The notes below the pieces were generated by a model, which was given only the letters and a program-made list of their open reading frames with translations, did not search any database and had not been told where the DNA came from. Below are positions 16,971 through 25,430 of a stretch of DNA of 64,000 bases, piece after piece. A program made the position numbers and the translations under genes. Source of the DNA: UBA2336 sp964404445 (GTDB lineage Bacteria > Bacteroidota > Bacteroidia > Cytophagales > Cyclobacteriaceae). The stretch is from assembly GCA_964404445.1 (NCBI GenBank), contig CAYOJW010000001.1:62001-126000 (forward strand), read 5' to 3'. Each line of letters opens with the position of its first letter. Position 1 is the stretch's first letter.

Positions 16971-18626
16971 CTATTTAGTTTGTTTCGCCCACGTATCGCG
17001 CAAGGTAACGGTACGGTTAAATACCAGTTTATCTTTTGTTGAGTCGGGGTCAACAGCAAAATATCCTTTGCGCAAAAACTGGTAACGTTCATTGGCTGTT
17101 GCGTTTATCAAAGCAGGCTCGGCATACACGGTTTTAACCGTAAGCGATTCGGGATTCAGGTAATCTTTAAAGTCGCCTTCTGCATCGCCCAAATCTTCTA
17201 CTTTAAACAGGCGGTCGTACAGCCGCACTTCAACAGGCACCGCATGTTTGGCGCTTACCCAGTGCAGCGTACCTTTTACATGAATACCCGAAGTATCCGA
17301 TCCGCTTTTGCTTTCGGGGATGTATGAACAACGAAGCTCCGTAATTTTTCCGGAAGTGTCTTTTATCACTTCATCACACTTAATAATGTATGCACTTTTC
17401 AGGCGCACCATCTGGCCGGGCGCAAGGCGGAAATATTTCTTAGGCGCCACTTCCATGAAGTCTTCTTCTTCAATGAATAACTCACGGCCAAACGGAACTT
17501 CACGATTGCCACCGTTGGGGTCTTCCGGGTTGTTTTCGCTTTGCAGTATTTCTTCTTTGCCTTCCGGGTAATTCGTAATCACCACTTTAATCGGATCGAA
17601 CACGACCATTCTGCGTTGCGCCACTTTATTCAAATCTTCGCGCACACAAAATTCCAATAAGCCTACGTCAATCAGGTTTTCGCGTTTCGCTACACCAATG
17701 CGCTCACAAAACTCACGAATGCTGGCCGGTGTGTAGCCCCTTCTGCGCACACCGCTTAACGTTGGCATACGCGGATCGTCCCAACCGCTTACGTGTTTTT
17801 CGTTTACTAATTGCAACAGCTTGCGTTTGCTCATCACGGTGTAGGTCATGTTTAGGCGCGCAAACTCATACTGGCGTGACGGGTAGATTTCTAATTTTTC
17901 GATAAACCAATCGTACAATGCCCGGTGCGGTATAAATTCCAGCGTGCATATACTATGCGTAATGTTTTCGATCGAGTCGCTTTGTCCGTGAGCGAAATCA
18001 TACATCGGGTAAATGCACCAGGTATCGCCCGTGCGGTGATGGTGCGCATGTTTAATGCGGTACATCAGCGGGTCGCGCATGTGCATGTTCGGGTGCGCCA
18101 TATCAACTTTGGCACGCAATACTTTCTCGCCATCCTTGTACTTACCGGCACGCATGTCTTCAAACATTTGCAGGTTTTCTTCCACACTTCTGTCGCGGTA
18201 CGGACTGTTCGTGCCCGGAATAGTGGGCGTTCCTTTTTGCCGGGCTATTTCATCGCTGGTGCTGTCGTCAACGTAGGCTAATCCTTTCTTTATCAATACA
18301 ACGGCAAACTGGTACAGCTTCTCAAAATAATCCGAAGCATAAAGCTCTTCGGCCCAGTTAAATCCTAACCACCGGATGTCGTTTTTAATGCTCTCCACAT
18401 ATTCGGTTTCTTCTGTAACCGGGTTGGTGTCGTCAAAACGCAAATTGGTTTTACCGCCATATTTATTGGCCAACCCGAAATTGAGGCATATACTTTTGGC
18501 ATGACCCATGTGCAGGTAGCCGTTCGGCTCGGGGGGGAAACGGGTAAGAATAGCCTGGTGTTTACCTTCCCGTAAATCCTTTTCAACAATTTCCTCCAGA
18601 AAGTTCAGGCTCTTTTCTTCAGTCAT
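16971..18626 (-). CDS. glnS: Glutaminyl-tRNA synthetase
   Basis: 551-residue class I synthetase charging tRNA-Gln. The HIGH-type motif is HMGH (39-42) and the KMSKS-type loop is MSKRK (265-269). The N-terminal PPEPNGYLHMGHAKS, the catalytic core (RFDDTNPVTEETEYV, HAHHHRTGDTWCIYPMYDFAHGQSDSIE) and the C-terminal anticodon-binding beta-barrels (about 340-540) are complete. Back-to-back with gltX over a 76-bp gap. Confidence 0.97.
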   Translation of the reverse strand: MTEEKSLNFLEEIVEKDLREGKHQAILTRFPPEPNGYLHMGHAKSICLNFGLANKYGGKTNLRFDDTNPVTEETEYVESIKNDIRWLGFNWAEELYASDYFEKLYQFAVVLIKKGLAYVDDSTSDEIARQKGTPTIPGTNSPYRDRSVEENLQMFEDMRAGKYKDGEKVLRAKVDMAHPNMHMRDPLMYRIKHAHHHRTGDTWCIYPMYDFAHGQSDSIENITHSICTLEFIPHRALYDWFIEKLEIYPSRQYEFARLNMTYTVMSKRKLLQLVNEKHVSGWDDPRMPTLSGVRRRGYTPASIREFCERIGVAKRENLIDVGLLEFCVREDLNKVAQRRMVVFDPIKVVITNYPEGKEEILQSENNPEDPNGGNREVPFGRELFIEEEDFMEVAPKKYFRLAPGQMVRLKSAYIIKCDEVIKDTSGKITELRCSYIPESKSGSDTSGIHVKGTLHWVSAKHAVPVEVRLYDRLFKVEDLGDAEGDFKDYLNPESLTVKTVYAEPALINATANERYQFLRKGYFAVDPDSTKDKLVFNRTVTLRDTWAKQTK

Positions 18627-18648
18627 GGCAGTTGCTTATAATAAGGTG

Positions 18649-18656
18649 CAAAGGTA
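18649..18656 (-). promoter_or_regulatory. -7 promoter box TACCTTTG of glnS
   Basis: Exact TAnnTTTG match on the minus strand, 22 bp upstream of the glnS ATG. No good -33 element seen. Confidence 0.35.
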
Positions 18657-18690
18657 AAACCCTTTTTCAGAAGAATTATAATTGAACGAT

Positions 18691-18698
18691 TAACTTTG
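18691..18698 (+). promoter_or_regulatory. -7 promoter box TAACTTTG of gltX
   Basis: Exact TAnnTTTG match ending 4 bp before the gltX ATG; a TTTTT run about 23 bp upstream could serve as a weak -33 element. The spacing implies a leaderless or near-leaderless mRNA. Confidence 0.45.
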
Positions 18699-18702
18699 CT
18701 GC

Positions 18703-20214
18703 ATGAAAGAAATCCGTGTACGGTTCGCACCCAGCCCCACCGGGGCATTGCACATTGGCGGAGTGCGCACCGCCCTTTACAATTATTTGCTTGCCCGCCA
18801 GCACAACGGCACCATGATTTTGCGTATCGAAGACACCGACCAGGGGCGTTTTGTGCCCGGTGCAGAAGAATACATTTTACAATCGCTGGCCTGGGCCGGC
18901 ATTACAATTGACGAAGGTGTGGGTGTGGGCGGCCCTCATGCGCCCTACCGGCAGTCGGAGCGGAAACATCTTTACCAGCAATACGCACAAAAGTTAGTTG
19001 CCGATGGCCTCGCCTATTATGCGTTCGATACCGAGGCCGAGATCGAAGCCATGCGCAAGGCTGCACCCAATGCGCAGTATGATACCGCTACCCGGTTGCA
19101 GATGAAAAACAGTCTCACCCTTTCGGCTGCCGAGGTTGAACAAAAGCTGGCGGCTGGTGAAAAATATGTTATCCGCTTACAGGTTCCGGCCAATCAGGAA
19201 GTAACGTTAAACGACCTGATCCGGGGCAAAGTCACGTTCAACTCGTCACAACTTGACGATAAAGTGTTGATGAAATCAGACGGTATGCCCACGTATCATT
19301 TAGCCAACGTAGTAGATGATTACCTGATGAAAATCTCGCACGTGATCCGTGGCGAAGAGTGGCTGCCCTCCGCACCGCTGCATGTATTGTTGTATAGATT
19401 TTTAGGATGGGAAAACGATATGCCGCAGTTTGCGCACCTTCCTTTATTGTTAAAGCCCAATGGCAACGGCAAACTGAGCAAGCGCGCAGCCGATCAAATG
19501 GGCTTCCCGATTTTTCCGTTAACATGGAAAGACCCTACCACCGGTGAAGTTGCAAAAGGATTTAAAGAAACCGGTTATCTGCCGGAGGCTTTAATAAACT
19601 TCCTTGCTTTTTTGGGATGGAACCCCGGCACCGAACAGGAAATCTTTTCGATGGACGAACTGATCAAAGCCTTTTCGATGGAGCGCATTAATAAAGCGGG
19701 CGCCAAATTCGATATTCAAAAAGCACAATGGTATAACCAGCAATACATTAAAGCGACTTCAAACGAAACGTTGGCCGACCGCCTGTTGAACGAATCAGGG
19801 TTTACGACCACTCCTGAAAATGCCGTGAAGATTGTTTCGATCATGAAGGAGCGTGTTACGTTTCCGCAAGAAATATGGGAGCAGGGTATATTCTTCTTTA
19901 CCGCGCCAACTACATTCGACCAAACCGTAGTAAGCAAAAAATGGAATGCTGATGTTGAAAAAACATTAACCGCCTTTAAAGAAGCCTTAACAAAAGAGAC
20001 CACACTAAACGCCACCTCGGCAAAACAAATTTTAGAAACTGTAACCGCTTCGTTAAACATTGGTACGGGCAAAATCATGCAGCCGTTGCGCGTAGCGCTT
20101 ACCGGAAATGCTTCCGGCCCCGATTTAATGATAACGATGGAAATACTTGGGAGAGATGAGGTGATCAGGCGGTTGGAGTATGCGCTTGGGGCGATACGGA
20201 TTAATAAAAACTGA
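18703..20214 (+). CDS. gltX: Glutamyl-tRNA synthetase
   Basis: 503-residue class I synthetase. HIGH-type motif HIGG (17-20) in RFAPSPTGALHIGG, then LRIEDTDQ, and the KMSKS-type loop KLSKR (257-261). The C-terminal all-helical anticodon-binding domain is complete (about 340-500). Because glnS is also present, this enzyme probably charges tRNA-Glu only, although discrimination cannot be read from sequence alone. The start codon is set by the promoter box 4 bp upstream. Confidence 0.97.
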   Translation: MKEIRVRFAPSPTGALHIGGVRTALYNYLLARQHNGTMILRIEDTDQGRFVPGAEEYILQSLAWAGITIDEGVGVGGPHAPYRQSERKHLYQQYAQKLVADGLAYYAFDTEAEIEAMRKAAPNAQYDTATRLQMKNSLTLSAAEVEQKLAAGEKYVIRLQVPANQEVTLNDLIRGKVTFNSSQLDDKVLMKSDGMPTYHLANVVDDYLMKISHVIRGEEWLPSAPLHVLLYRFLGWENDMPQFAHLPLLLKPNGNGKLSKRAADQMGFPIFPLTWKDPTTGEVAKGFKETGYLPEALINFLAFLGWNPGTEQEIFSMDELIKAFSMERINKAGAKFDIQKAQWYNQQYIKATSNETLADRLLNESGFTTTPENAVKIVSIMKERVTFPQEIWEQGIFFFTAPTTFDQTVVSKKWNADVEKTLTAFKEALTKETTLNATSAKQILETVTASLNIGTGKIMQPLRVALTGNASGPDLMITMEILGRDEVIRRLEYALGAIRINKN

Positions 20215-20325
20215 CGTTATAACAAACTTGAGATTAAGGTACACAATACATACCTTTATTGACACCCATATGCACCTTTACTCCATTGGTAATGAAAATC
20301 GATGCTACAGGTAGATATAGCCAGA

Positions 20326-20336
20326 TGTTGTGCGTA
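20326..20336. repeat. Left arm of an 11-bp inverted repeat flanking an orphan gene
   Basis: TGTTGTGCGTA here and TACGCACAACA at 21156-21166 are exact inverted copies bracketing the single gene 20369-21151. Confidence 0.6.
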
Positions 20337-20368
20337 ATTATCTTTGGACAGTTTAGACTACATTACAA

Positions 20369-21151
20369 TTGAAACGGACACTTATTTCTCTGACATTAAC
20401 GCTGACACTATTTAGCGTTTCCTTCGGGCAGAATTTCAAAAAGGAAATACAAGACGGGCTTTATATATGGTCGTCTGGGTTTGTAATCCAACAAATTGCA
20501 GATACTCTAAAAATATTCAAACTATTGGAATCAAAGCATCATTTCTATGAAGTTGCCGAGGTGGTTCCAGACTATCATAAATTTTTTGGTGAATCACAGC
20601 CTATTCCGCGAGAATCATATCCAATATCTGATACAGATAAACCAAAATTCTTATTAATAGACGCAACCAAGATTTCGGACATCATCAAGCCTGAGAAGTT
20701 AAGATTTTCAATAATCCTTCCAATGGAAAGCGGCTTCTATGCAGCCAACTTTATCAGACGTGAGTTTGGTTATGAATTTTACCTATCAAAACATGAGGTT
20801 AAAAGAGATAATTTGAAAGAGTCTATAAAACAGGATACAACAACCTATTTCAAGTTGTATGCATTTACACTGTCTGACCTAAGGGCTGTTGGAAAACTGA
20901 AAAGCTTCTACACTCACAGTCAAGACGACTTAGATATACTGAAAAAGTCAATGCAGTATATATACTCCAAAAATGAGACAATACTGAAAAATCACCTGAC
21001 GTTTGGAATAAAGATTGAAGGATACGAAGCATATGGCATTATAGAATCACGAGAAATAATGATAAAAAGTTTATTAGAAATGAAGTACAATCCTATTATA
21101 AACATTACCTATTTTGAAGAAGCACAAAAAAAATATAAATCTAAAAGGTAA
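20369..21151 (+). CDS. Exported hypothetical protein in a cassette-like context
   Basis: No family recognised. 260 residues starting with a signal peptide (KRTLISLTLTLTLFSVSFG-Q); the start appears to be TTG, as no ATG precedes the signal. The mature part is mixed alpha/beta with many Lys, Ile and Phe and no obvious motif. Codon use and base composition (AT-rich) differ sharply from gltX and the following genes, and the gene is bracketed by an 11-bp inverted repeat. Both point to acquisition by transfer. Confidence 0.75.
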   Translation: MKRTLISLTLTLTLFSVSFGQNFKKEIQDGLYIWSSGFVIQQIADTLKIFKLLESKHHFYEVAEVVPDYHKFFGESQPIPRESYPISDTDKPKFLLIDATKISDIIKPEKLRFSIILPMESGFYAANFIRREFGYEFYLSKHEVKRDNLKESIKQDTTTYFKLYAFTLSDLRAVGKLKSFYTHSQDDLDILKKSMQYIYSKNETILKNHLTFGIKIEGYEAYGIIESREIMIKSLLEMKYNPIINITYFEEAQKKYKSKR

Positions 21152-21155
21152 TAGC

Positions 21156-21475
21156 TACGCACAACACCGTGTTTATTTAATTACGGGGTACGGTGTATCA
21201 TTTCAAATTCGCTTCTTAATTTAGTCTGCTGCACGCGGACAGTTGCAGAGCAAGTCGGGCTTAACATTTCGCTACGCTCCATTTTTAAGCCCTCCTACTC
21301 CCGCAACTAAATAAGCACAAAACGTTGCCAATACAACCAACACTGTAATATCAAGAAGTATTCACATGACAAGAAAGAGCCGGAAAATTATTTTAATGAA
21401 TAGAAGAGTTCATAGAAAAGTCGGGCTTATCCCCCACAATTTTCTGTACTTTTACAGCACCCAACCTGTTAGATT
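21156..21475. repeat. Intergenic region with inverted-repeat arm and hairpins
   Basis: Right arm TACGCACAACA (21156-21166), then a 7-bp hairpin ACACCGT/ACGGTGT (21164-21170, 21190-21196) that may end transcription, and an 8-bp pair GGGCTTAA (21257-21264) / TTAAGCCC (21285-21292). The word AAGTCGGGCTTA occurs at about 21252 and again at about 21419. No gene is seen before 21476. Confidence 0.5.
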
Positions 21476-21685
21476 ATGGCAAAACAACCCGCTAAAAAAA
21501 AGAAGCCCCGCGTGCACAAAGACCTCGAAGGGTTTGAAATTTCCATCAACCCGTTTGGCGAACTCAGCTCCAGCATGGGCATTGATAAGATAAACGACTT
21601 CCTCAACAAAAATGTTGACGATAAAAAACTACTCGATCGTGATGAGCCTGCCGAACCCGTAAAAGATAAAAAGAAAAGGAAATAG
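21476..21685 (+). CDS. Small conserved-looking charged protein, function unknown
   Basis: 69 residues, lysine-rich at both ends (MAKQPAKKKKPRVHKDLEGF ... VKDKKKRK) with a central block FEISINPFGELSSSMGIDKINDFLN that looks structured. No signal peptide, Cys or membrane segment. The next gene starts 20 bp after its stop, so it may be the first gene of that operon. An overlapping longer frame (21366-21593) was rejected because it has no homology-like composition. Confidence 0.7.
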   Translation: MAKQPAKKKKPRVHKDLEGFEISINPFGELSSSMGIDKINDFLNKNVDDKKLLDRDEPAEPVKDKKKRK

Positions 21686-21704
21686 CGCTCTAATTGTTCT
21701 TTGT

Positions 21705-22913
21705 ATGAAACTCAAAATCGGCATCATCCGCGAAAGCAAAAACCCACCCGACAAACGCGTACCCTTTACACCGCTTCAAACCGAAGAAATCGAACAACGG
21801 TTTCCGCATATAAAAGTGATCGTGCAAAAAAGTGCCGTACGTTGTTTTGCCGATAACGAATATAAAAATCTTGGCCTTGAAGTTACCGATGACGTTTCAG
21901 GCTGCGATGTATTGATGGGCATTAAAGAAGTACCGGTCGATCAACTCATCGCCAACAAAACCTATTTGTTTTTCTCGCACACCATTAAAAAACAACCTTA
22001 CAACAAAAAACTTTTACAGGAAATACTGAAAAAGAAAATCAGGCTCATCGATTACGAAACACTAACCGACCGCTTAGGAAACCGCTTAGTAGCCTTCGGC
22101 CGCTTTGCCGGAATTGTAGGCGCGTACAACGGGTTGCTGGCTTATGGAAACCGTTATAACGCTTTTACACTACGCAGGGCTTTCGATTGCTTCGACATCA
22201 ACGACCTGAAACTTGAAATCCGAAAAGTAAACCTTCCGCCCGTTAAAATTATTTTAACAGGGGCTGGCCGTGTTGGCAAAGGCGCTATGGAAACGCTGGA
22301 CACTGCCGGTATCCGAAAAGTTAATGCTCTTGATTTTCTGAACAAAAAATTTGATGAACCCGTGTATGTACAATTAGGCAGTGGCGATTATCATATCCGT
22401 AAAGATGGCGGGCATTTTAACCGTGAAGAATTCCATAAACATCCAGAACGTTACACTTCCGATTTTATAAAATTTACCCGCGTAGCCGATATTTTAATGG
22501 CCGGTGCTTTTTGGAACCCCAAAGCGCCCGTGTTATTTACCCGCGAAGATATGCTCGCCCCGGGCTTTAACATAAAAGTTGTTGCCGACATCACCTGCGA
22601 TATTGGCGGCTCGATACCCAGCACCATCAAAGCCAGCAGTATTGCCCAACCGCTGTACGATTACAACCCGGCTACCCATTCGGTTGAACCACCATTATCC
22701 AACGAAAAATTTGTAACCATTATGGCAGTCGATAACCTGCCGTGCGAATTGCCCCGTAGTGCATCGGAAGAGTTTGGCCGCGATTTGATCGACAAAATAC
22801 TTCCGCTCTTTTTAAATGACGACCCCGATGCCATCTTACAACGCGCTACCATTGCCAAAGGCGGTGAACTGACCGATACATTTTTGTATCTTTCAGACTA
22901 TGCGGCTTCTTAA
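21705..22913 (+). CDS. Saccharopine/alanine dehydrogenase-like NAD(P)-dependent oxidoreductase
   Basis: 402 residues. The N-terminal AlaDh/PNT domain (IGIIRESKNPPDKRVPFTP, FADNEYKNLGLEV, LFFSHTIKKQPYNKKLL) is followed by a nucleotide-binding domain with KIILTGAGRVGKGAMETL (about 180-200) and ADITCDIGGSIPST. It most resembles lysine-forming saccharopine dehydrogenases, but its substrate is not certain and no lysine genes are adjacent. It overlaps the start of the OmpA-family gene by 14 bp. Confidence 0.88.
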   Translation: MKLKIGIIRESKNPPDKRVPFTPLQTEEIEQRFPHIKVIVQKSAVRCFADNEYKNLGLEVTDDVSGCDVLMGIKEVPVDQLIANKTYLFFSHTIKKQPYNKKLLQEILKKKIRLIDYETLTDRLGNRLVAFGRFAGIVGAYNGLLAYGNRYNAFTLRRAFDCFDINDLKLEIRKVNLPPVKIILTGAGRVGKGAMETLDTAGIRKVNALDFLNKKFDEPVYVQLGSGDYHIRKDGGHFNREEFHKHPERYTSDFIKFTRVADILMAGAFWNPKAPVLFTREDMLAPGFNIKVVADITCDIGGSIPSTIKASSIAQPLYDYNPATHSVEPPLSNEKFVTIMAVDNLPCELPRSASEEFGRDLIDKILPLFLNDDPDAILQRATIAKGGELTDTFLYLSDYAAS

Positions 22914-24480
22914 CCTGATTGTCGGTTTACTTTTCGTTGCCTCGCCCCTCTTGCGGGCGCAAACATCACGGTCGTACCCGGTAACGTTAAGCACTGGCGA
23001 TTATAAACCCGTGCCTTTCTCGAAAGCATACTGGGCTGAAGAGCGTTATGGAAACAAAAAACTCAAATTCAAAGGTAAGTTTATCAAATGCACCACATAC
23101 AACGGTACCATAGCGGTGTATGAAAGTCGTAAAACAGGCCGATGGACGTACTATCATACCAACGGCACCATTAGCCGCATTGAAAACTATACCAGTACCG
23201 AATCGTGCAACACACCTGCCTTACGCAACGGAAAGTGGCAATACTTTAACGCGAACGGTGAGCTATATCACGAAGAAATTTTCAAGAACGATACGCTGGT
23301 ATCTTCTTCCATTGAAATTTACCGCGACAGCACATTGCACCAGGTTATTGTTAACGTTAACCGCTCAATCGATACCGTTCAGATTGTACCTTTAAACGAC
23401 ACCGAAAACTATGTGGCGAATGGTGATTTTGAGTTGTATAAATTCAAGCCGGTGTTTGTATTAAACGATGGGCACAACACTATTCAGCAACTCATTCCGG
23501 GATGGTCATCGCCCCGCAACACCAGTGCCGACTATTACAACACAAACCGGAAAGTGTTAAATGTACCCAAACATTTTTCAGACTCCCTCCGCGAAAGCGG
23601 TCATGTGGGTGTTCTGTTATACAACAGCCGTGACGAAACTTATACAGAACAGCTTCAAACCAAACTAAAGAATAATCTACAAAAAGGACAACGGTATTGT
23701 TTAACGTTTAACACGATGTTGTCTATCAATTCAGGATACTACATCGAGAAAATTGAAGCGTTGTTTTCGGCAGAAGCTGTTGAACCCGCCCCCGATTTTA
23801 TTCCTTCAGGAAATGATCACCACATGGTTTATGCCAGCACCTTAGATAACACCAATGGCTGGCAGCAAATATGCGATTGTTTTGTAGCCAGCGGAACGGA
23901 GCGTTACCTCACGCTGGGCTTGTTTTCGCTTACGGATGCCGGTATTACCAAAACAACCGAACGGTATTTCAGTTCATTAGATATTAATACCGGGGCTTAC
24001 TACCTGATCGATAACGTTGTGGTTAAACCGGTTTCTGAAAGTTATGCCTGTAACACAAGGCCTGTACTTAAACCACGCATCCAACAGCAACAGTTAAAAC
24101 TGAAAGAAAACATTTTTGCTGCGTTGTTAACCGGTAAAGCAAAATCAATAACATTTAAAAATGTACAGTTCGAAACCAACCGCTCCGATTTAAAACAAGA
24201 GTCGTTTCCCGAATTAGAGCAACTGCACGCCTTCCTCGAAAACAGCAACGCTAACATCGAAATTGCCGGTTACACCGACAACGTAGGCCAGGACGATCAC
24301 AACCAAAAACTATCGCTTGCCCGTGCCGAATCGATAAAAACATGGCTGATGGCCCGTGGCATTGATGAAAACCGCCTGCAAACGATGGGTTACGGTGCAT
24401 CAAATTTTGTTGCCTCCAACGACACCGAAGCAAACCGGCAATTAAACAGGCGGGTTGAAATCCGGTTGGTAAAAGAATAA
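22900..24480 (+). CDS. OmpA family outer-membrane protein with MORN-like repeats
   Basis: 526 residues. Signal peptide MRLLNLIVGLLFVASPLLRA-Q; residues about 60-130 hold MORN/YwqK-like repeats (GRWTYYHTNGTISRIENY, GKWQYFNANGELYHEE); the middle (about 165-390) is a beta-rich lectin- or CBM-like domain; and the C-terminus (about 410-525) is an OmpA peptidoglycan-binding domain (NVQFETNRSDL, IEIAGYTDNVG, LSLARAESIKTWL, NRRVEIRL). It anchors to peptidoglycan by family. Translationally coupled to the preceding dehydrogenase by overlap. Confidence 0.9.
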   Translation: MRLLNLIVGLLFVASPLLRAQTSRSYPVTLSTGDYKPVPFSKAYWAEERYGNKKLKFKGKFIKCTTYNGTIAVYESRKTGRWTYYHTNGTISRIENYTSTESCNTPALRNGKWQYFNANGELYHEEIFKNDTLVSSSIEIYRDSTLHQVIVNVNRSIDTVQIVPLNDTENYVANGDFELYKFKPVFVLNDGHNTIQQLIPGWSSPRNTSADYYNTNRKVLNVPKHFSDSLRESGHVGVLLYNSRDETYTEQLQTKLKNNLQKGQRYCLTFNTMLSINSGYYIEKIEALFSAEAVEPAPDFIPSGNDHHMVYASTLDNTNGWQQICDCFVASGTERYLTLGLFSLTDAGITKTTERYFSSLDINTGAYYLIDNVVVKPVSESYACNTRPVLKPRIQQQQLKLKENIFAALLTGKAKSITFKNVQFETNRSDLKQESFPELEQLHAFLENSNANIEIAGYTDNVGQDDHNQKLSLARAESIKTWLMARGIDENRLQTMGYGASNFVASNDTEANRQLNRRVEIRLVKE

Positions 24481-24498
24481 TTACATTACTTTTACACC

Positions 24499-24804
24499 AT
24501 GTATCTCTTCAATGAAACCGTAGGCATCGATGCCGGTGTTGAGCAGGAATGGCTCGCCTGGGTGAAAGCCGTGTATATTCCCGAAGTGCTTAACACAAAC
24601 CTGTTTACGCACCACACACTCTATAAAGTATTGCACGACAGTGAAGACGGCAGCATTTCGTATTCGATACAGTTTTTTGCGCCCCAGCTCGATAACGTTG
24701 TGTTGTTTCTTGAAAAATTTGCCCCTCCGTTGGTAGAGCAACAACGACAGAAATTCAATAACCGGCACGTAGCCTTTCGCACGTTGCTCGAAAAAGTAGT
24801 TTAG
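24499..24804 (+). CDS. DUF4286 family protein
   Basis: 101 residues matching DUF4286, a small Bacteroidota protein family of unknown function (MYLFNETVGIDAGVEQEWLAW, TLYKVLHDSEDGSISYSIQFF). No export signal. A TACTTTTA box 4 bp before the ATG may be its promoter. It overlaps the convergent GNAT gene by 4 bp. Confidence 0.85.
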   Translation: MYLFNETVGIDAGVEQEWLAWVKAVYIPEVLNTNLFTHHTLYKVLHDSEDGSISYSIQFFAPQLDNVVLFLEKFAPPLVEQQRQKFNNRHVAFRTLLEKVV

Positions 24805-25277
24805 CTCAGTAGCTTTTTAATCTCATCGATTTCCAAACTCGTATTAATCCATCCGTTATCAAACTTAGGATTATAATTTTTCCGATAGAAATTAATGCCG
24901 GGTTCGTTCCAGTCTAACACTTGCCACATCATGCCCGAACAATTTTCGTCAATGGCGTGCTGCATGGTGCGGTCGAACAATAATTTGCCGATGCCGTGGC
25001 CGCGTTCTTTTTCGGTAACCACAATATCCTCAAGGTACAAACGCTTGCCCTTCCAGGTAGAGTACCGCCAGTAATACACCGAAATGCCTACAATAACCCC
25101 ATCTTTCTCTGCCACAAAAAAACCATAGATAGGAGTCGGGCCAAAGCCATCATGTTCCATTAACTCAACAGTGTTAATAACTTCGTGCGGTGCGCGTTCG
25201 TATTCGGCCAGTTCGCGGATTAACTCCAGCACACGGGGAAGGTCTTGCTTAACTCCGGTTCGAATGTTTATTGACAT
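24801..25277 (-). CDS. GNAT N-acetyltransferase, diamine/thialysine acetyltransferase-like
   Basis: 158 residues with a full GNAT fold. Motif A is LYLEDIVVTEKERGHGIGKLLF (acetyl-CoA pyrophosphate loop RGHGIG), and motif B includes MMWQVLDWNEPGINFYRKN. The pattern resembles eukaryotic-type spermidine/spermine and thialysine acetyltransferases. The substrate is therefore probably a polyamine or lysine analogue, which is inference. Confidence 0.9.
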   Translation of the reverse strand: MSINIRTGVKQDLPRVLELIRELAEYERAPHEVINTVELMEHDGFGPTPIYGFFVAEKDGVIVGISVYYWRYSTWKGKRLYLEDIVVTEKERGHGIGKLLFDRTMQHAIDENCSGMMWQVLDWNEPGINFYRKNYNPKFDNGWINTSLEIDEIKKLLS

Positions 25278-25287
25278 AGCTGTTAGT

Positions 25288-25426
25288 AAGATGAGTCCGT
25301 ATCAAAAGTCAAAATAATAAACCGCGTCACATCGAACGCAGTGAGATGTCCCGATTTTGAACGCTGATTGACGGGATGTCTCACTACGTTCGACATGACG
25401 TGATACTTTTGACACGGCCTCATCTT
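25288..25426. repeat. 139-bp long-hairpin repeat (MITE-like)
   Basis: Outer arms AAGATGAGTCCGTATCAAAA (from 25288) and the reverse complement at 25405-25426 match 20 of 22 bp. Inner arms 25325-25353 and 25372-25400 pair with only a few mismatches around an 18-nt loop (core TCGAACG.AGTGAGA). It lies between two minus-strand genes and contains no ORF of note. Confidence 0.75.
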
Positions 25427-25430
25427 GAAA

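Noticed and set aside
21152..21475. Integron attC site after the orphan gene
   Set aside because: The 11-bp arms do not fit the RYYYAAC/GTTRRRY core pair well and no integrase gene or further cassettes are in view.
21366..21593. Open frame overlapping the small charged protein gene
   Set aside because: It overlaps the better candidate 21476-21685 in another frame; that candidate has a coherent composition and a short gap to the next gene.
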